Shown here: positions 1 through 7,786 of the stretch, in pieces | Layout of the letters: the number at the start of each line of letters is the position of its first letter | Position numbering within the stretch: the first letter of the stretch is position 1 | Assembly (NCBI GenBank): GCA_951828515.1 | Contig: OX639992.1 | Location: 3,574,217-3,638,216, forward strand | Origin: an uncultured Poribacteria bacterium | GTDB lineage: Bacteria; Poribacteria; WGA-4E; WGA-3G | Length of the DNA: 64,000 nucleotides | Direction of reading: 5' to 3' | Notes under the pieces: model-generated | Seen by the model: the letters and a program-made list of their open reading frames with translations, nothing else | Told to the model about the DNA's origin: nothing | Database searches by the model: none | Translations under genes and position numbers: made by a program

Positions 1-127
1 ATGAGTGGGGAATAAGAAGTTTTCGTTACCCCCAAAGTAGTAGCCTGCAACAACGGCGCGGGCGGATGTAAGGAGCGCACGTCAATGTCGGAAGGCATGT
101 CCTTCCTCCGCAAGGTATAATTAAAAA
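1..127 (+). repeat. Dispersed leader repeat ahead of gatB
   Basis: This non-coding leader shares its two ends with the leader of the GNAT gene at 5323-5415 (opposite strand). Both hold a GTAGCCTGCAACA...GGCG hairpin-forming segment followed by CCTCCGCAAGGTATAATTAA just before the ATG. The genes behind the two copies are unrelated, so the shared sequence is a mobile or amplified repeat and not common ancestry of the genes. TATAAT lies seven bases before the ATG in both, which could act as a -10 box for leaderless transcripts. Confidence 0.7.
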
Positions 128-1573
128 ATGGAAAAATATGAGATAGTTATTGGTTTGGAAATCCACGCCGAATTGTGTACAGACAGTAAACTTTTCTGTA
201 ACTGTGCTTATATTTTTGGAGCATCGGCGAACGACTGTACGTGTCCGATCTGTTTAGGAATGCCCGGAACATTACCGGTCGTCAATAGGCGCGCTGTTGA
301 ATTTGCGGTTCGCGCCGGCTTGGCGATGGAATGTGGAATCACGCCCTCCAGTAAGTTCGATCGGAAGAACTATTTCTATCCAGACCTGCCGAAGAACTAC
401 CAAATCTCACAATATGACATACCGTTGTGTCAAAACGGGAAAGTGACGTTTGAATTTGAAGGCGAACGCCGTACTGTCGCCCTTCGTAGAATTCATCTGG
501 AAGAGGACGCAGGGAAATCCATTCACGCCGAAGTCACAGGTGACCCGACACGGAGTTTCATGGATTTCAATCGTGCCGGTGTACCACTCCTTGAAATTGT
601 TAGCGAACCTGAATTGCACTCTCCTGCGGAAGCCATTGCCTATTGTCGCGCGGTTAAGGAAATTTTGGAATATATTCAAGTCAGCGACTGCAACATGGAA
701 GAGGGAAGTCTGCGATGTGAACCGAACCTCTCCCTGCGTCCCAAAGGGAGTAAAGAATTGGGAACGCGCACTGAGATTAAGAACAAGAACTCGTTCCAAG
801 AATTGATAGAGGCAATGGAATACGAGGTGAAACGGCAGGCACGAATTTTAGATGCCGGTGAGGAGGTTGTCCAAGAAACACTTCTATTTGATGCCAGTAC
901 GGGAAAGACCGTCGCCATGCGAGGGAAAGAAGAAGCCGACGACTATCGCTATTTCCCTGAACCAGATCTCGTTCATGTCCAAATAAGTAATGAATGGATT
1001 GAAGAAGTCCAGCCGACGCTTCCCGAACTCCCTGCTGCCCGTCGGGAACGGTTCATTACAGATTACGACATCTCTCCCGAAAACGCAGAGTTCCTGACCG
1101 GTACCCGATCTCTCGCTGAATTTTTCGATGAAGCCGCTCGACTCAGCGGCGAACCCACCGCCTGTGCAAATTGGATCATGGGAGACCTAACGCGGCTCTT
1201 AAACACAGCCGAAATTGAGATCCAAGATGCGAAGATCACGCCAGCACACCTCAGCGCACTCATCCAGTTAATCGAGGATTCGACCATCAGCGGTAAAATT
1301 GCGAAATCTGTGCTTGACGATGCCTTTGAAACGGGCAAAATGCCGAAGCAGATTGTTGATGAAAAGGGATTGGCGCAGATTACGGACACTTCAGAGATAG
1401 AATCTATCGTCTTACAGGTCGTGGAGGAAAATCCCGGTCCCGCACAAGATTACCGTGATGGCACGAAAAAAGCGATCGGATTTCTTGTAGGGCAAGTGAT
1501 GCGCGCCACTCGCGGCAAGGCGAATCCGCAACTCGTAAATCAGATTTTAACACGTGTTTTGTCGACAGATTAA
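128..1573 (+). CDS. gatB: Asp-tRNA(Asn)/Glu-tRNA(Gln) amidotransferase subunit B
   Basis: GatB is the tRNA-binding kinase subunit of the cytosolic GatCAB complex. It activates the side-chain carboxylate of mischarged Glu-tRNA(Gln) or Asp-tRNA(Asn), and ammonia from GatA completes the amide. The 481 residues are the family's usual length. The N-terminal catalytic part opens with VIGLEIHAEL and holds the conserved YFYPDLPKNYQISQYD block near residue 82; the C-terminal YqeY-like tRNA-binding domain covers roughly residues 335-478. Neither gatA nor gatC is adjacent. The ATG follows a repeat-derived leader with no good ribosome binding site at normal distance (AAGG is 12 bases away), so leaderless or weak initiation is possible. 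Confidence 0.97.
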   Translation: MEKYEIVIGLEIHAELCTDSKLFCNCAYIFGASANDCTCPICLGMPGTLPVVNRRAVEFAVRAGLAMECGITPSSKFDRKNYFYPDLPKNYQISQYDIPLCQNGKVTFEFEGERRTVALRRIHLEEDAGKSIHAEVTGDPTRSFMDFNRAGVPLLEIVSEPELHSPAEAIAYCRAVKEILEYIQVSDCNMEEGSLRCEPNLSLRPKGSKELGTRTEIKNKNSFQELIEAMEYEVKRQARILDAGEEVVQETLLFDASTGKTVAMRGKEEADDYRYFPEPDLVHVQISNEWIEEVQPTLPELPAARRERFITDYDISPENAEFLTGTRSLAEFFDEAARLSGEPTACANWIMGDLTRLLNTAEIEIQDAKITPAHLSALIQLIEDSTISGKIAKSVLDDAFETGKMPKQIVDEKGLAQITDTSEIESIVLQVVEENPGPAQDYRDGTKKAIGFLVGQVMRATRGKANPQLVNQILTRVLSTD

Positions 1574-1815
1574 GGCTTTCCAATGAATATAGCCGTGTTA
1601 AAAGACAAACTGTCTGAAATTAATCAGAAGAAGAACAGCCCCACCAACGTAGCAGGTGAGACCTCTATAACGATGCATGAAGAAAATATTGTCGTTTGCC
1701 AGAGGACGCATAATCACGATTTTTAAGACGCTAATTAGCCATGAACCTATTTAACCGGGCAGAAACCCGATTTTGACAACGGAAAAATCGGCGCGAAAAC
1801 CCAATCGTTAAAAAA

Positions 1816-2907
1816 ATGTCTGTAGGACAGATTACCCTCACATCCCTAACAAAGCAATTCGGCGACACGGTCGCGGTTGACGATGTGTCTTTACAGATAG
1901 TAGGCGGTGAATTCTTTTCACTGCTGGGACCGAGCGGATGTGGAAAAACGACAACACTCCGTATCATCGGAGGGTTTGAATATCCTACTGCCGGAGAGGT
2001 ATCCATCAACGGCAAACTGATGGCAGAAACGCCACCCTATCGCCGTCCCGTCAATACCGTCTTCCAAAATTACGCGTTATTCCCTCACAAAACCGTCGCA
2101 CAGAATATCGCATTTGGGCTACAGATGAAGAAAGCGACCAAAGCAGAAATCTCTGACGCTGTTGAACGCTCGTTAGATTTAATTCAGCTACCGGGTTACA
2201 ACGACCGGAAACCGAGTGAACTCTCCGGTGGTGAGAAACAGCGTGTAGCACTTGCGCGTGCCTTAATCAACGAACCTACCATTCTGCTATTAGATGAACC
2301 GCTCTCAGCACTCGATCTGAAACTCCGAAAACAGATGCAATTGGAGCTAAAAGCGTTACAGCGCAAAGTCGGTATCACGTTCGTCTACGTCACACATGAC
2401 CAAGGGGAAGCGTTGGCACTGTCCGACCGGATTGCCGTAATGAACGATGGTGAAATCCTCCAGGTCGGGACACCCTCTGAAATCTACGATTTGCCGCAGA
2501 GCCGCTTTGTCGCAGACTTTATCGGCACCTCAAACTTTCTTGAGGGAACGCTTATTGGTGAAAATGAAATTGCACTAACAACAGACCCTCCGCTCAAAAT
2601 TGTCGGCACCCCGAGTGACAATATGCCCTTGAATACGCCTGTCACCGTTGCGGTCCGCCCTGAACGCATTAATCTACGGATGACCCCTGCCTCTGATGAT
2701 ATGAACTACCTATGCGGTGTGATTCAGGACGAAAGTTATCTTGGCACAACGCTTCAATACACCGTGCAAACCGATTACGCAACGCCACTCATTGTTCATC
2801 AGCAGAATACTGGTGGGACAGACGGACATCGCTTCCAACGCGACGATACAGTCTATCTGCAATGGACACCCGAAAACGCGATTGTTTTGAAAAGCAACAA
2901 AGACTAA
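1816..2907 (+). CDS. ABC transporter ATP-binding protein, spermidine/putrescine (PotA) type
   Basis: This is the ATPase subunit of an importer, acting at the inner face of the membrane. All motifs are intact: Walker A GPSGCGKTT (about residue 38), signature LSGGEKQR, Walker B ILLLDEPLSALD, the H-loop VTHDQ, and a C-terminal TOBE-like domain from about residue 240 that normally senses the substrate or regulator. Length (363) fits the PotA/FbpC group. No permease or binding-protein gene lies next to it, so the substrate (polyamine, iron or sugar) cannot be read from context and the partner subunits must be elsewhere. Its stop overlaps tail to tail by four bases with the dehydrogenase gene on the other strand. 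Confidence 0.9.
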   Translation: MSVGQITLTSLTKQFGDTVAVDDVSLQIVGGEFFSLLGPSGCGKTTTLRIIGGFEYPTAGEVSINGKLMAETPPYRRPVNTVFQNYALFPHKTVAQNIAFGLQMKKATKAEISDAVERSLDLIQLPGYNDRKPSELSGGEKQRVALARALINEPTILLLDEPLSALDLKLRKQMQLELKALQRKVGITFVYVTHDQGEALALSDRIAVMNDGEILQVGTPSEIYDLPQSRFVADFIGTSNFLEGTLIGENEIALTTDPPLKIVGTPSDNMPLNTPVTVAVRPERINLRMTPASDDMNYLCGVIQDESYLGTTLQYTVQTDYATPLIVHQQNTGGTDGHRFQRDDTVYLQWTPENAIVLKSNKD

Positions 2908-3902
2908 CCACCAGACAACGGCAGTCTGACCTTCCCATTGTCACGCTGTTGCGAGGTTAAGAAGCCAATAATAATCTGGACGACCTTATACCCCTCGGTT
3001 CCAGGCGAGACGGGTTCTCCACCCTCTGTGATAAGACCTACCAACTCTCGGGGACCCGCAGGAATGCCAGTGATGTCCCACGTTGGTGCCTCAATCGTCT
3101 CAACAACATCGTCCTGATGGAGTGTTGCTCCCTTGTCACTGATGAGAATATAACCGTTGGTGCCAACAATCTCAACGCGGAACCCGGAGAGGGTTGTCTT
3201 TGGACCACCAGCATAATAGCCTCGCACACCGTTCGCGAAGTGGATATATCCGTGCGCCGATGGTTCTGTTGCAGGGTCATGTCCGCCATCACCTTTATAC
3301 TCGTTATAGTCTGCATAGCCTTCTTCTAATTCGGCAGAGACCCACTCTGGATCTGAATCCGCGAAATAGCAGATAGCATCGACAAGGTGTGTTCCGTTGC
3401 GGAAGAGCATCGCGCGACCCCCACTCAGGGTGCCGATGACATACTGGACATCTCCAATGCGTCCACCACCGACGATAACATCTTTGGTATGCCGCCACAA
3501 AGGCTGCCACCGACGGGTATGGTCGATCGAGAGAATAGTGCCGTTCCGATCCGTTGCTTCCAGCATCCTGTCTGCGTCTGCAACGCTGGTCGCCATCGGT
3601 TTTTCACAGAAGATACCCTTTACACCGGCATTCGCCGCGTCAACAACAAGGTCGGCATGTCGATGGTCGGACGTCGCCACTGTCACGATGTCCAAATTCT
3701 CGGCAGCAAGCATCTCTTGATGGTTGGTATACAAGGCGATGTTGCTCCAGTTGTCCTGATATTTTTCCTTGAATGCATCCAATGTGCTTTGAACAAAATC
3801 GCAGCCGGCAGCTAATTCGACGTTCGGCAAATCTACTAATCCCGATACGTGAGTCGTACCAATACCGCTACAACCGATAACACCTACGCGTAATTTTGCC
3901 AT
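2904..3902 (-). CDS. Gfo/Idh/MocA family NAD(P)-dependent oxidoreductase
   Basis: This is a cytosolic dehydrogenase of the glucose-fructose oxidoreductase/inositol dehydrogenase superfamily. The Rossmann fold starts with VGVIGCSGIGTTH (residues 5-18); the family EKP motif is present as FCEKPMAT and holds the usual catalytic lysine. The second half is the alpha/beta substrate domain. I chose the second ATG because it sits eight bases from GGAGG; the ATG two codons earlier is only two bases away from it. The gene is monocistronic and convergent with the ABC ATPase. The substrate, probably a sugar or inositol, is not determinable from sequence. Confidence 0.9.
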   Translation of the reverse strand: MAKLRVGVIGCSGIGTTHVSGLVDLPNVELAAGCDFVQSTLDAFKEKYQDNWSNIALYTNHQEMLAAENLDIVTVATSDHRHADLVVDAANAGVKGIFCEKPMATSVADADRMLEATDRNGTILSIDHTRRWQPLWRHTKDVIVGGGRIGDVQYVIGTLSGGRAMLFRNGTHLVDAICYFADSDPEWVSAELEEGYADYNEYKGDGGHDPATEPSAHGYIHFANGVRGYYAGGPKTTLSGFRVEIVGTNGYILISDKGATLHQDDVVETIEAPTWDITGIPAGPRELVGLITEGGEPVSPGTEGYKVVQIIIGFLTSQQRDNGKVRLPLSGG

Positions 3903-4036
3903 TTCCATATCCTCCGCTATTCTAAAACCTTATGCTAATACGTGCAACTTCTTTACCTTATGAAGGGATTGTATGTTGCAGCGGATTAGATGTCAAGTTT
4001 TTATTCCAGAATAGGAAAGGTGGACCGTGAAATGAT

Positions 4037-4065
4037 TTGATATAAACCGAAAATTTTGGTAGAAT
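4037..4065 (+). promoter_or_regulatory. Sigma-70-like promoter for the DUF433 gene
   Basis: TTGATA (4037-4042), a 17-base spacer and TAGAAT (4060-4065) lie 43 bases upstream of the GTG start of the DUF433 gene, which has its own GGAGG. Confidence 0.6.
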
Positions 4066-4108
4066 ATTTATGCAAGATTAACAAATCTTATTATGGAGGA
4101 AGATAATT

Positions 4109-4348
4109 GTGGTTAGAATTATCGCTAATTCAGAAATTCTTGGTGGAAAACCTGTTATTGAAGGTACGCGTATAAGTGTGGAACAAGTATTGGGTTTATT
4201 GGCGAAAGGTATGACAAACGAGGAGATTATTGAATCTTATCCGATATTAAGTGAAGAAAGCATTCGGGCTGTTCTTGCCTATGCAGCACGCGCATTTCAA
4301 AACGAAATTTTCATTGATGTTGTCTCTCACAACGACGGAACCCCTTAA
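4109..4348 (+). CDS. DUF433 small helix-turn-helix protein, orphan antitoxin-like
   Basis: This 79-residue protein matches the DUF433 family: ...ILGGKPVIEGTRISVEQVLGLL, then a helix-turn-helix region (GMTNEEIIESYPILSEESIRAVL). DUF433 proteins commonly act as DNA-binding antitoxins paired with a small PIN-like DUF5615 nuclease. Here no toxin gene follows: the next reading frame is the opposite-strand GNAT, which overlaps the 3' end by four bases. The GTG start is preceded by GGAGG at ideal distance and a clear promoter, so the gene looks expressed. It may be a solitary regulator or the remnant of a toxin-antitoxin pair. Confidence 0.85.
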   Translation: MVRIIANSEILGGKPVIEGTRISVEQVLGLLAKGMTNEEIIESYPILSEESIRAVLAYAARAFQNEIFIDVVSHNDGTP

Positions 4349-5322
4349 AATCCGTCGGTATACCAAAAGATATGGTGTGACTGGATACCTTGTGCCAGAG
4401 GTGCTGGTTGATTATGTAACAGATTCGGAATCGAATTGAATGTCGGTGATGCCATCTTCTCCGAAAGCACAGCGGGTTGAACGATATGATACATTGCACT
4501 CCCCTGTTCCTCGATTACTGGAGCATTGAACCCATCTGCAATAGGCGCAGGGTAGATAACTTCAAGTGATTCTGTATCCATCTGTGCGATAACATAAGAG
4601 AGCATACCCTCAAAAAGGTGTTTGCCATTTTCTTCTTCCAAGGCTCCCTCTGAAGCGATGAACTCTTTAACGCTGAGCCCATCTTCGCGTCGGGTGACCG
4701 AGACGTAGCCTTCAATGTTGCCATCCCTTTCGGCAACATATATGTTTGGGGACTCGGTGCGCACCCACTGCGTCCAGTACCCTATTTCATCCCTGACAAC
4801 AGTGCCGTTAAATTTTCGCGCATACCCGTTATAGAGATCAGCGATCCGTTTGACTTCGACTGCATCATCAAAATTCGCTGGACGGACTTCCCACTCCGAC
4901 TGTTTGTCAGCCCTGAAGGATTGTCTCGCATAGTAACGAGGCACCTTTTCCCACCCTTCAATCGAATAGATACGTTGACTTCCGAAAAGCACAGAGACAA
5001 CAATGTCGCGGGACTCCATGAATCGGATCGAATCTTTGAGAAGTTGTGTAGCGATGCCACGTCGGCGGTATTCTGGACTTGTACTGACTTCCCCAATGCC
5101 ACCGACGGTTATGGGTTCACCGTGCAAAAATATCTTTCGGATGAAGACGCGCACTGTGCTGACAATAGTGCCTTTATCAACAGCAATTCGGATACCTTCC
5201 GCATCCTGCCACGGATCGTTATGCCAATGATTGGAAAAATATTGGCGGCCACCTGTAAAGACGGACGTGACATGGTCCAGCCACGTTTCTAATTCTTCTG
5301 GACGAAGTGCACGAAATTCCAT
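4345..5322 (-). CDS. GNAT-family N-acetyltransferase, Eis-like
   Basis: This 325-residue protein has an N-terminal acetyltransferase domain with the acetyl-CoA loop V-S-T-S-P-E-Y-R-R-R-G-I-A (about residues 79-91) and a central second GNAT-like fold, the arrangement seen in Eis-type enzymes. It presumably acetylates an amine on a small molecule or protein in the cytosol; the acceptor is unknown. Its 5' leader is the same repeat that precedes gatB. It converges with the DUF433 gene with a four-base overlap. Confidence 0.8.
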   Translation of the reverse strand: MEFRALRPEELETWLDHVTSVFTGGRQYFSNHWHNDPWQDAEGIRIAVDKGTIVSTVRVFIRKIFLHGEPITVGGIGEVSTSPEYRRRGIATQLLKDSIRFMESRDIVVSVLFGSQRIYSIEGWEKVPRYYARQSFRADKQSEWEVRPANFDDAVEVKRIADLYNGYARKFNGTVVRDEIGYWTQWVRTESPNIYVAERDGNIEGYVSVTRREDGLSVKEFIASEGALEEENGKHLFEGMLSYVIAQMDTESLEVIYPAPIADGFNAPVIEEQGSAMYHIVQPAVLSEKMASPTFNSIPNLLHNQPAPLAQGIQSHHIFWYTDGF

Positions 5323-5415
5323 TTTTAATTATACCTTGCGGAGGTACCCCCGGTGTTAAGACTATTGTGTATGTTCCTTGGATCCGCCTGCGCCGATGTT
5401 GCAGGCTACGATTCT
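5323..5415 (-). repeat. Second copy of the gatB-type leader repeat
   Basis: Read on the minus strand, this segment repeats the GTAGCCTGCAACA...GGCGCAGGCGGAT hairpin block and the terminal CCTCCGCAAGGTATAATTAA seen at 1-127. The central part differs. It ends immediately before the GNAT start codon. Confidence 0.7.
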
Positions 5416-5427
5416 GGTTTTATCCAT

Positions 5428-7455
5428 TTAAAATTTTATCGTGAGTTCTCCGAGGAACTGGCGCGCCTCGTTACGACTCCCAAACACTTCATAGAGGTCG
5501 CCGGAGACATCGTAAAACCTTCGGATAAAATTGCGACTTGTTTCCGCCGGATTCAGATCTGCATAACGAAGCCACAAATTCGTCCGAGACCAAATGTCCC
5601 AATTCAGTTCAATAACCGTGGAACTCGCATCGCCGGTATCCACTCTGTGCTGTTTGTTGAGGTCTGGAAAGAGCGCGTCCTGCGTCAAATCAGACGTGCC
5701 ATCGACACGCCCAATGGATAGGTTCAACTCTTTATATCGATACGGGTTCGGATTCGTGATGAATTTTAGATTCGCAGCGAACGCATTCTCTAACGCTTGT
5801 GTCTCAAAATCGTAGCTATCCTCTACTTTCGCAGGCGTAACATAGCGTTCATCCTGCTCGCCATACGTCAACTCATCAAGGAATGTCAAGTGCCACCGTT
5901 CAGAAAGACTATAGGTCCACCCAAACATATTTTTCAGTTCCAGTTGGTTGAGTTCATCTTGAACATCGGTTGAAAAGTCAATATCCTCATAATCTTCCAA
6001 GTAGTTATTGCGGAGATTGGCGGCGCGAACGCTGTAAAAACCGTTCATGTGCGAAGGCTTCACGGTAAAACCGCTGACAGAATATTGCGCGATCGTGAAG
6101 TCGCTATCATCCCGTAAATAGAGATAGCCAGCAGCGTCCAGATCCAAGAAGGTCTGATCGTGTTTTTCCTCGCTGAGCTGATCGGTCTCATAAACGATGC
6201 GTCCGAGATACCGTCCATTGAGATCGAACTTCTGGATACGTGAAATGATGTTATGAAAGAGTGTCAGACGAATGTCTTTGCGTTTAAGCTCTTCAGCGAG
6301 TTCCTCTTTGGCTTCCGCATCGGTTTCATCGGCATAGTATCGACTGTATTCTGCTTCCTCCAGTAACCGAACGCGTCGATTCAAGGCGGCATTATCGGCA
6401 GCTGTGGCGGGACTCTGCGCAAATGGACCGTATCCTGGACGTGTTGCATTCGTGATAGTATCAGCAAGTTCTGCTTGACCTGGAGTGATCTCCGTAAGTT
6501 GCGTTAATGTAGGTGAAAGTGCAATAATTTCCGGGAGTCCACCGACTTTCCTACGGAACCGACTCGCATCTTTAACGAGTACCTCACCGGTCGGAAGAGC
6601 GACAAGTGCCATCGGTTTCATAAATTCACCATTGCCGCGTCCTTTTCTCCCAAAACTATCGAGCGGCTTCCCCGCCGCATCAAACTTCACAATGCGGTGG
6701 TTCCCAGTGTCCGCAATAAGCACATTTCCCCGCGCATCAATTGCGATGTCCGAGGCATCCATATCAAACTCTCCTTCGCCTGCCCCGTATCTCCCGAAAG
6801 TGAGTAATGCCTCTCCATCGGTACTGAACTTATGAACGCGTCCAAGTTCGGCATCTAAAACATAGAGTTCATTTTCGGAGTTGAGCGCGACGCGAAGAGC
6901 TCTATCATGTCCTTTCGGCTGTATGGCGAAAGCGGTTTTCCCTTGCTCGTCGATGATGAGGTTCGCTGGCAAAACGACTTTGGGAAGAACATCCACGGGA
7001 TCGACAAAGTAGGTGTCTAACAATTCACCTGTTCCACTGAATTTGTGGACACATGGTGTGAACATATAAACTTTTGGAGTGCCTGCTTCAGTGCCTGTCT
7101 CTGCAATATGCTGAATAGTTACATCGGCGACATAGATATTCCCGAAACCATCTACAGCAAGATGTCCAGGTTTCCGCAGGGCATTGTCTGGAGATTCCGG
7201 TGCTTCTGGGATTTGAAACAGAAATTCTCCTGTCCCTGATAATTTTTGAATGAGCCGATTTTCGGTGTCGCTGACGTAGATATTTTGCTTATCAAAGGCG
7301 AGGTGAATATCCTTGCCAAACCGCCCTTGGGTTGAACCTTTACCTGCGAATTCGCGCTCTAATTGGATAAAATCTACTGGGAAAGCCGAACTTAATCCGA
7401 TGGATAGTAAGCAAAGGGTGGATAGAAGCGATAGGATAATGATATATCTTTTCAT
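5428..7455 (-). CDS. Secreted NHL-repeat propeller protein with C-terminal beta-strand domain
   Basis: The 675 residues start with a signal peptide (MKRYIIILSLLSTLCLLSIG...). Residues about 30-290 hold NHL repeats of the form GNVLIADTGNHRIVKFDAAG, which fold as a beta-propeller. A charged central stretch (about 350-400) is followed by another propeller-like piece and, from about residue 500, alternating strands ending in ...GELTIKF. A terminal phenylalanine with alternating aromatics is typical of outer-membrane barrel strands, so the protein may be anchored in or delivered to the outer membrane; that is inference. NHL proteins bind proteins or glycans and no catalytic motif is visible. It stands alone, followed upstream by an array of tandem repeats. 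Confidence 0.75.
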   Translation of the reverse strand: MKRYIIILSLLSTLCLLSIGLSSAFPVDFIQLEREFAGKGSTQGRFGKDIHLAFDKQNIYVSDTENRLIQKLSGTGEFLFQIPEAPESPDNALRKPGHLAVDGFGNIYVADVTIQHIAETGTEAGTPKVYMFTPCVHKFSGTGELLDTYFVDPVDVLPKVVLPANLIIDEQGKTAFAIQPKGHDRALRVALNSENELYVLDAELGRVHKFSTDGEALLTFGRYGAGEGEFDMDASDIAIDARGNVLIADTGNHRIVKFDAAGKPLDSFGRKGRGNGEFMKPMALVALPTGEVLVKDASRFRRKVGGLPEIIALSPTLTQLTEITPGQAELADTITNATRPGYGPFAQSPATAADNAALNRRVRLLEEAEYSRYYADETDAEAKEELAEELKRKDIRLTLFHNIISRIQKFDLNGRYLGRIVYETDQLSEEKHDQTFLDLDAAGYLYLRDDSDFTIAQYSVSGFTVKPSHMNGFYSVRAANLRNNYLEDYEDIDFSTDVQDELNQLELKNMFGWTYSLSERWHLTFLDELTYGEQDERYVTPAKVEDSYDFETQALENAFAANLKFITNPNPYRYKELNLSIGRVDGTSDLTQDALFPDLNKQHRVDTGDASSTVIELNWDIWSRTNLWLRYADLNPAETSRNFIRRFYDVSGDLYEVFGSRNEARQFLGELTIKF

Positions 7456-7560
7456 AATTTCTTAGCGGGTTTTAACTTTAATCTTCCGATTGAAAAATCC
7501 TTTTTTATTATGATACGCGGTATCTATCTGAATGTCAAGACAAAACGTTTCAATTCTCCT

Positions 7561-7786
7561 GTAGGAGGGAACTCCGATTCCCGACTTCTTCGCTGATCGC
7601 TGACCGCCGACTGCTGACTGCCTCTTTGTAGGAGGGAACTCCGATTCCCGACTTCTTCGCTGATCGCTGACCGCCGACTGCTGACTGCCTCTTTGTAGGA
7701 GGGAACTCCGATTCCCGACCCTCCCATAGGAGGGAACTCCGATTCCCGACTTCTTCGCTGATCGCTGACGGCTGACCGCCAAAGAC
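7561..7786. repeat. Tandem 67-bp repeat array with palindromic modules
   Basis: Four copies of a module beginning GTAGGAGGGAACTCCGATTC start at 7561, 7628, 7695 and 7726 (the last begins ATAGGAGG). The first three are spaced exactly 67 bases; each module contains the hairpin GGGAA/TTCCC around a six-base loop and is followed by runs of CTGATCGCTGACCGC-type words. The same module occurs twice inside the coding sequence at 34931 and 34985. This array fills most of the 331-base gap between the NHL gene and the membrane protein. Confidence 0.9.

Noticed and set aside
7462-7782. Minus-strand open frames over the tandem array (SRQRSAKKSGIGVPSY type)
   Set aside because: They are translations of the 67-base repeats with no ribosome binding site and no homology expected.
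7561-7786. CRISPR array
   Set aside because: The 67-base spaced copies have identical, not unique, intervening sequence and there are no cas genes in the window.
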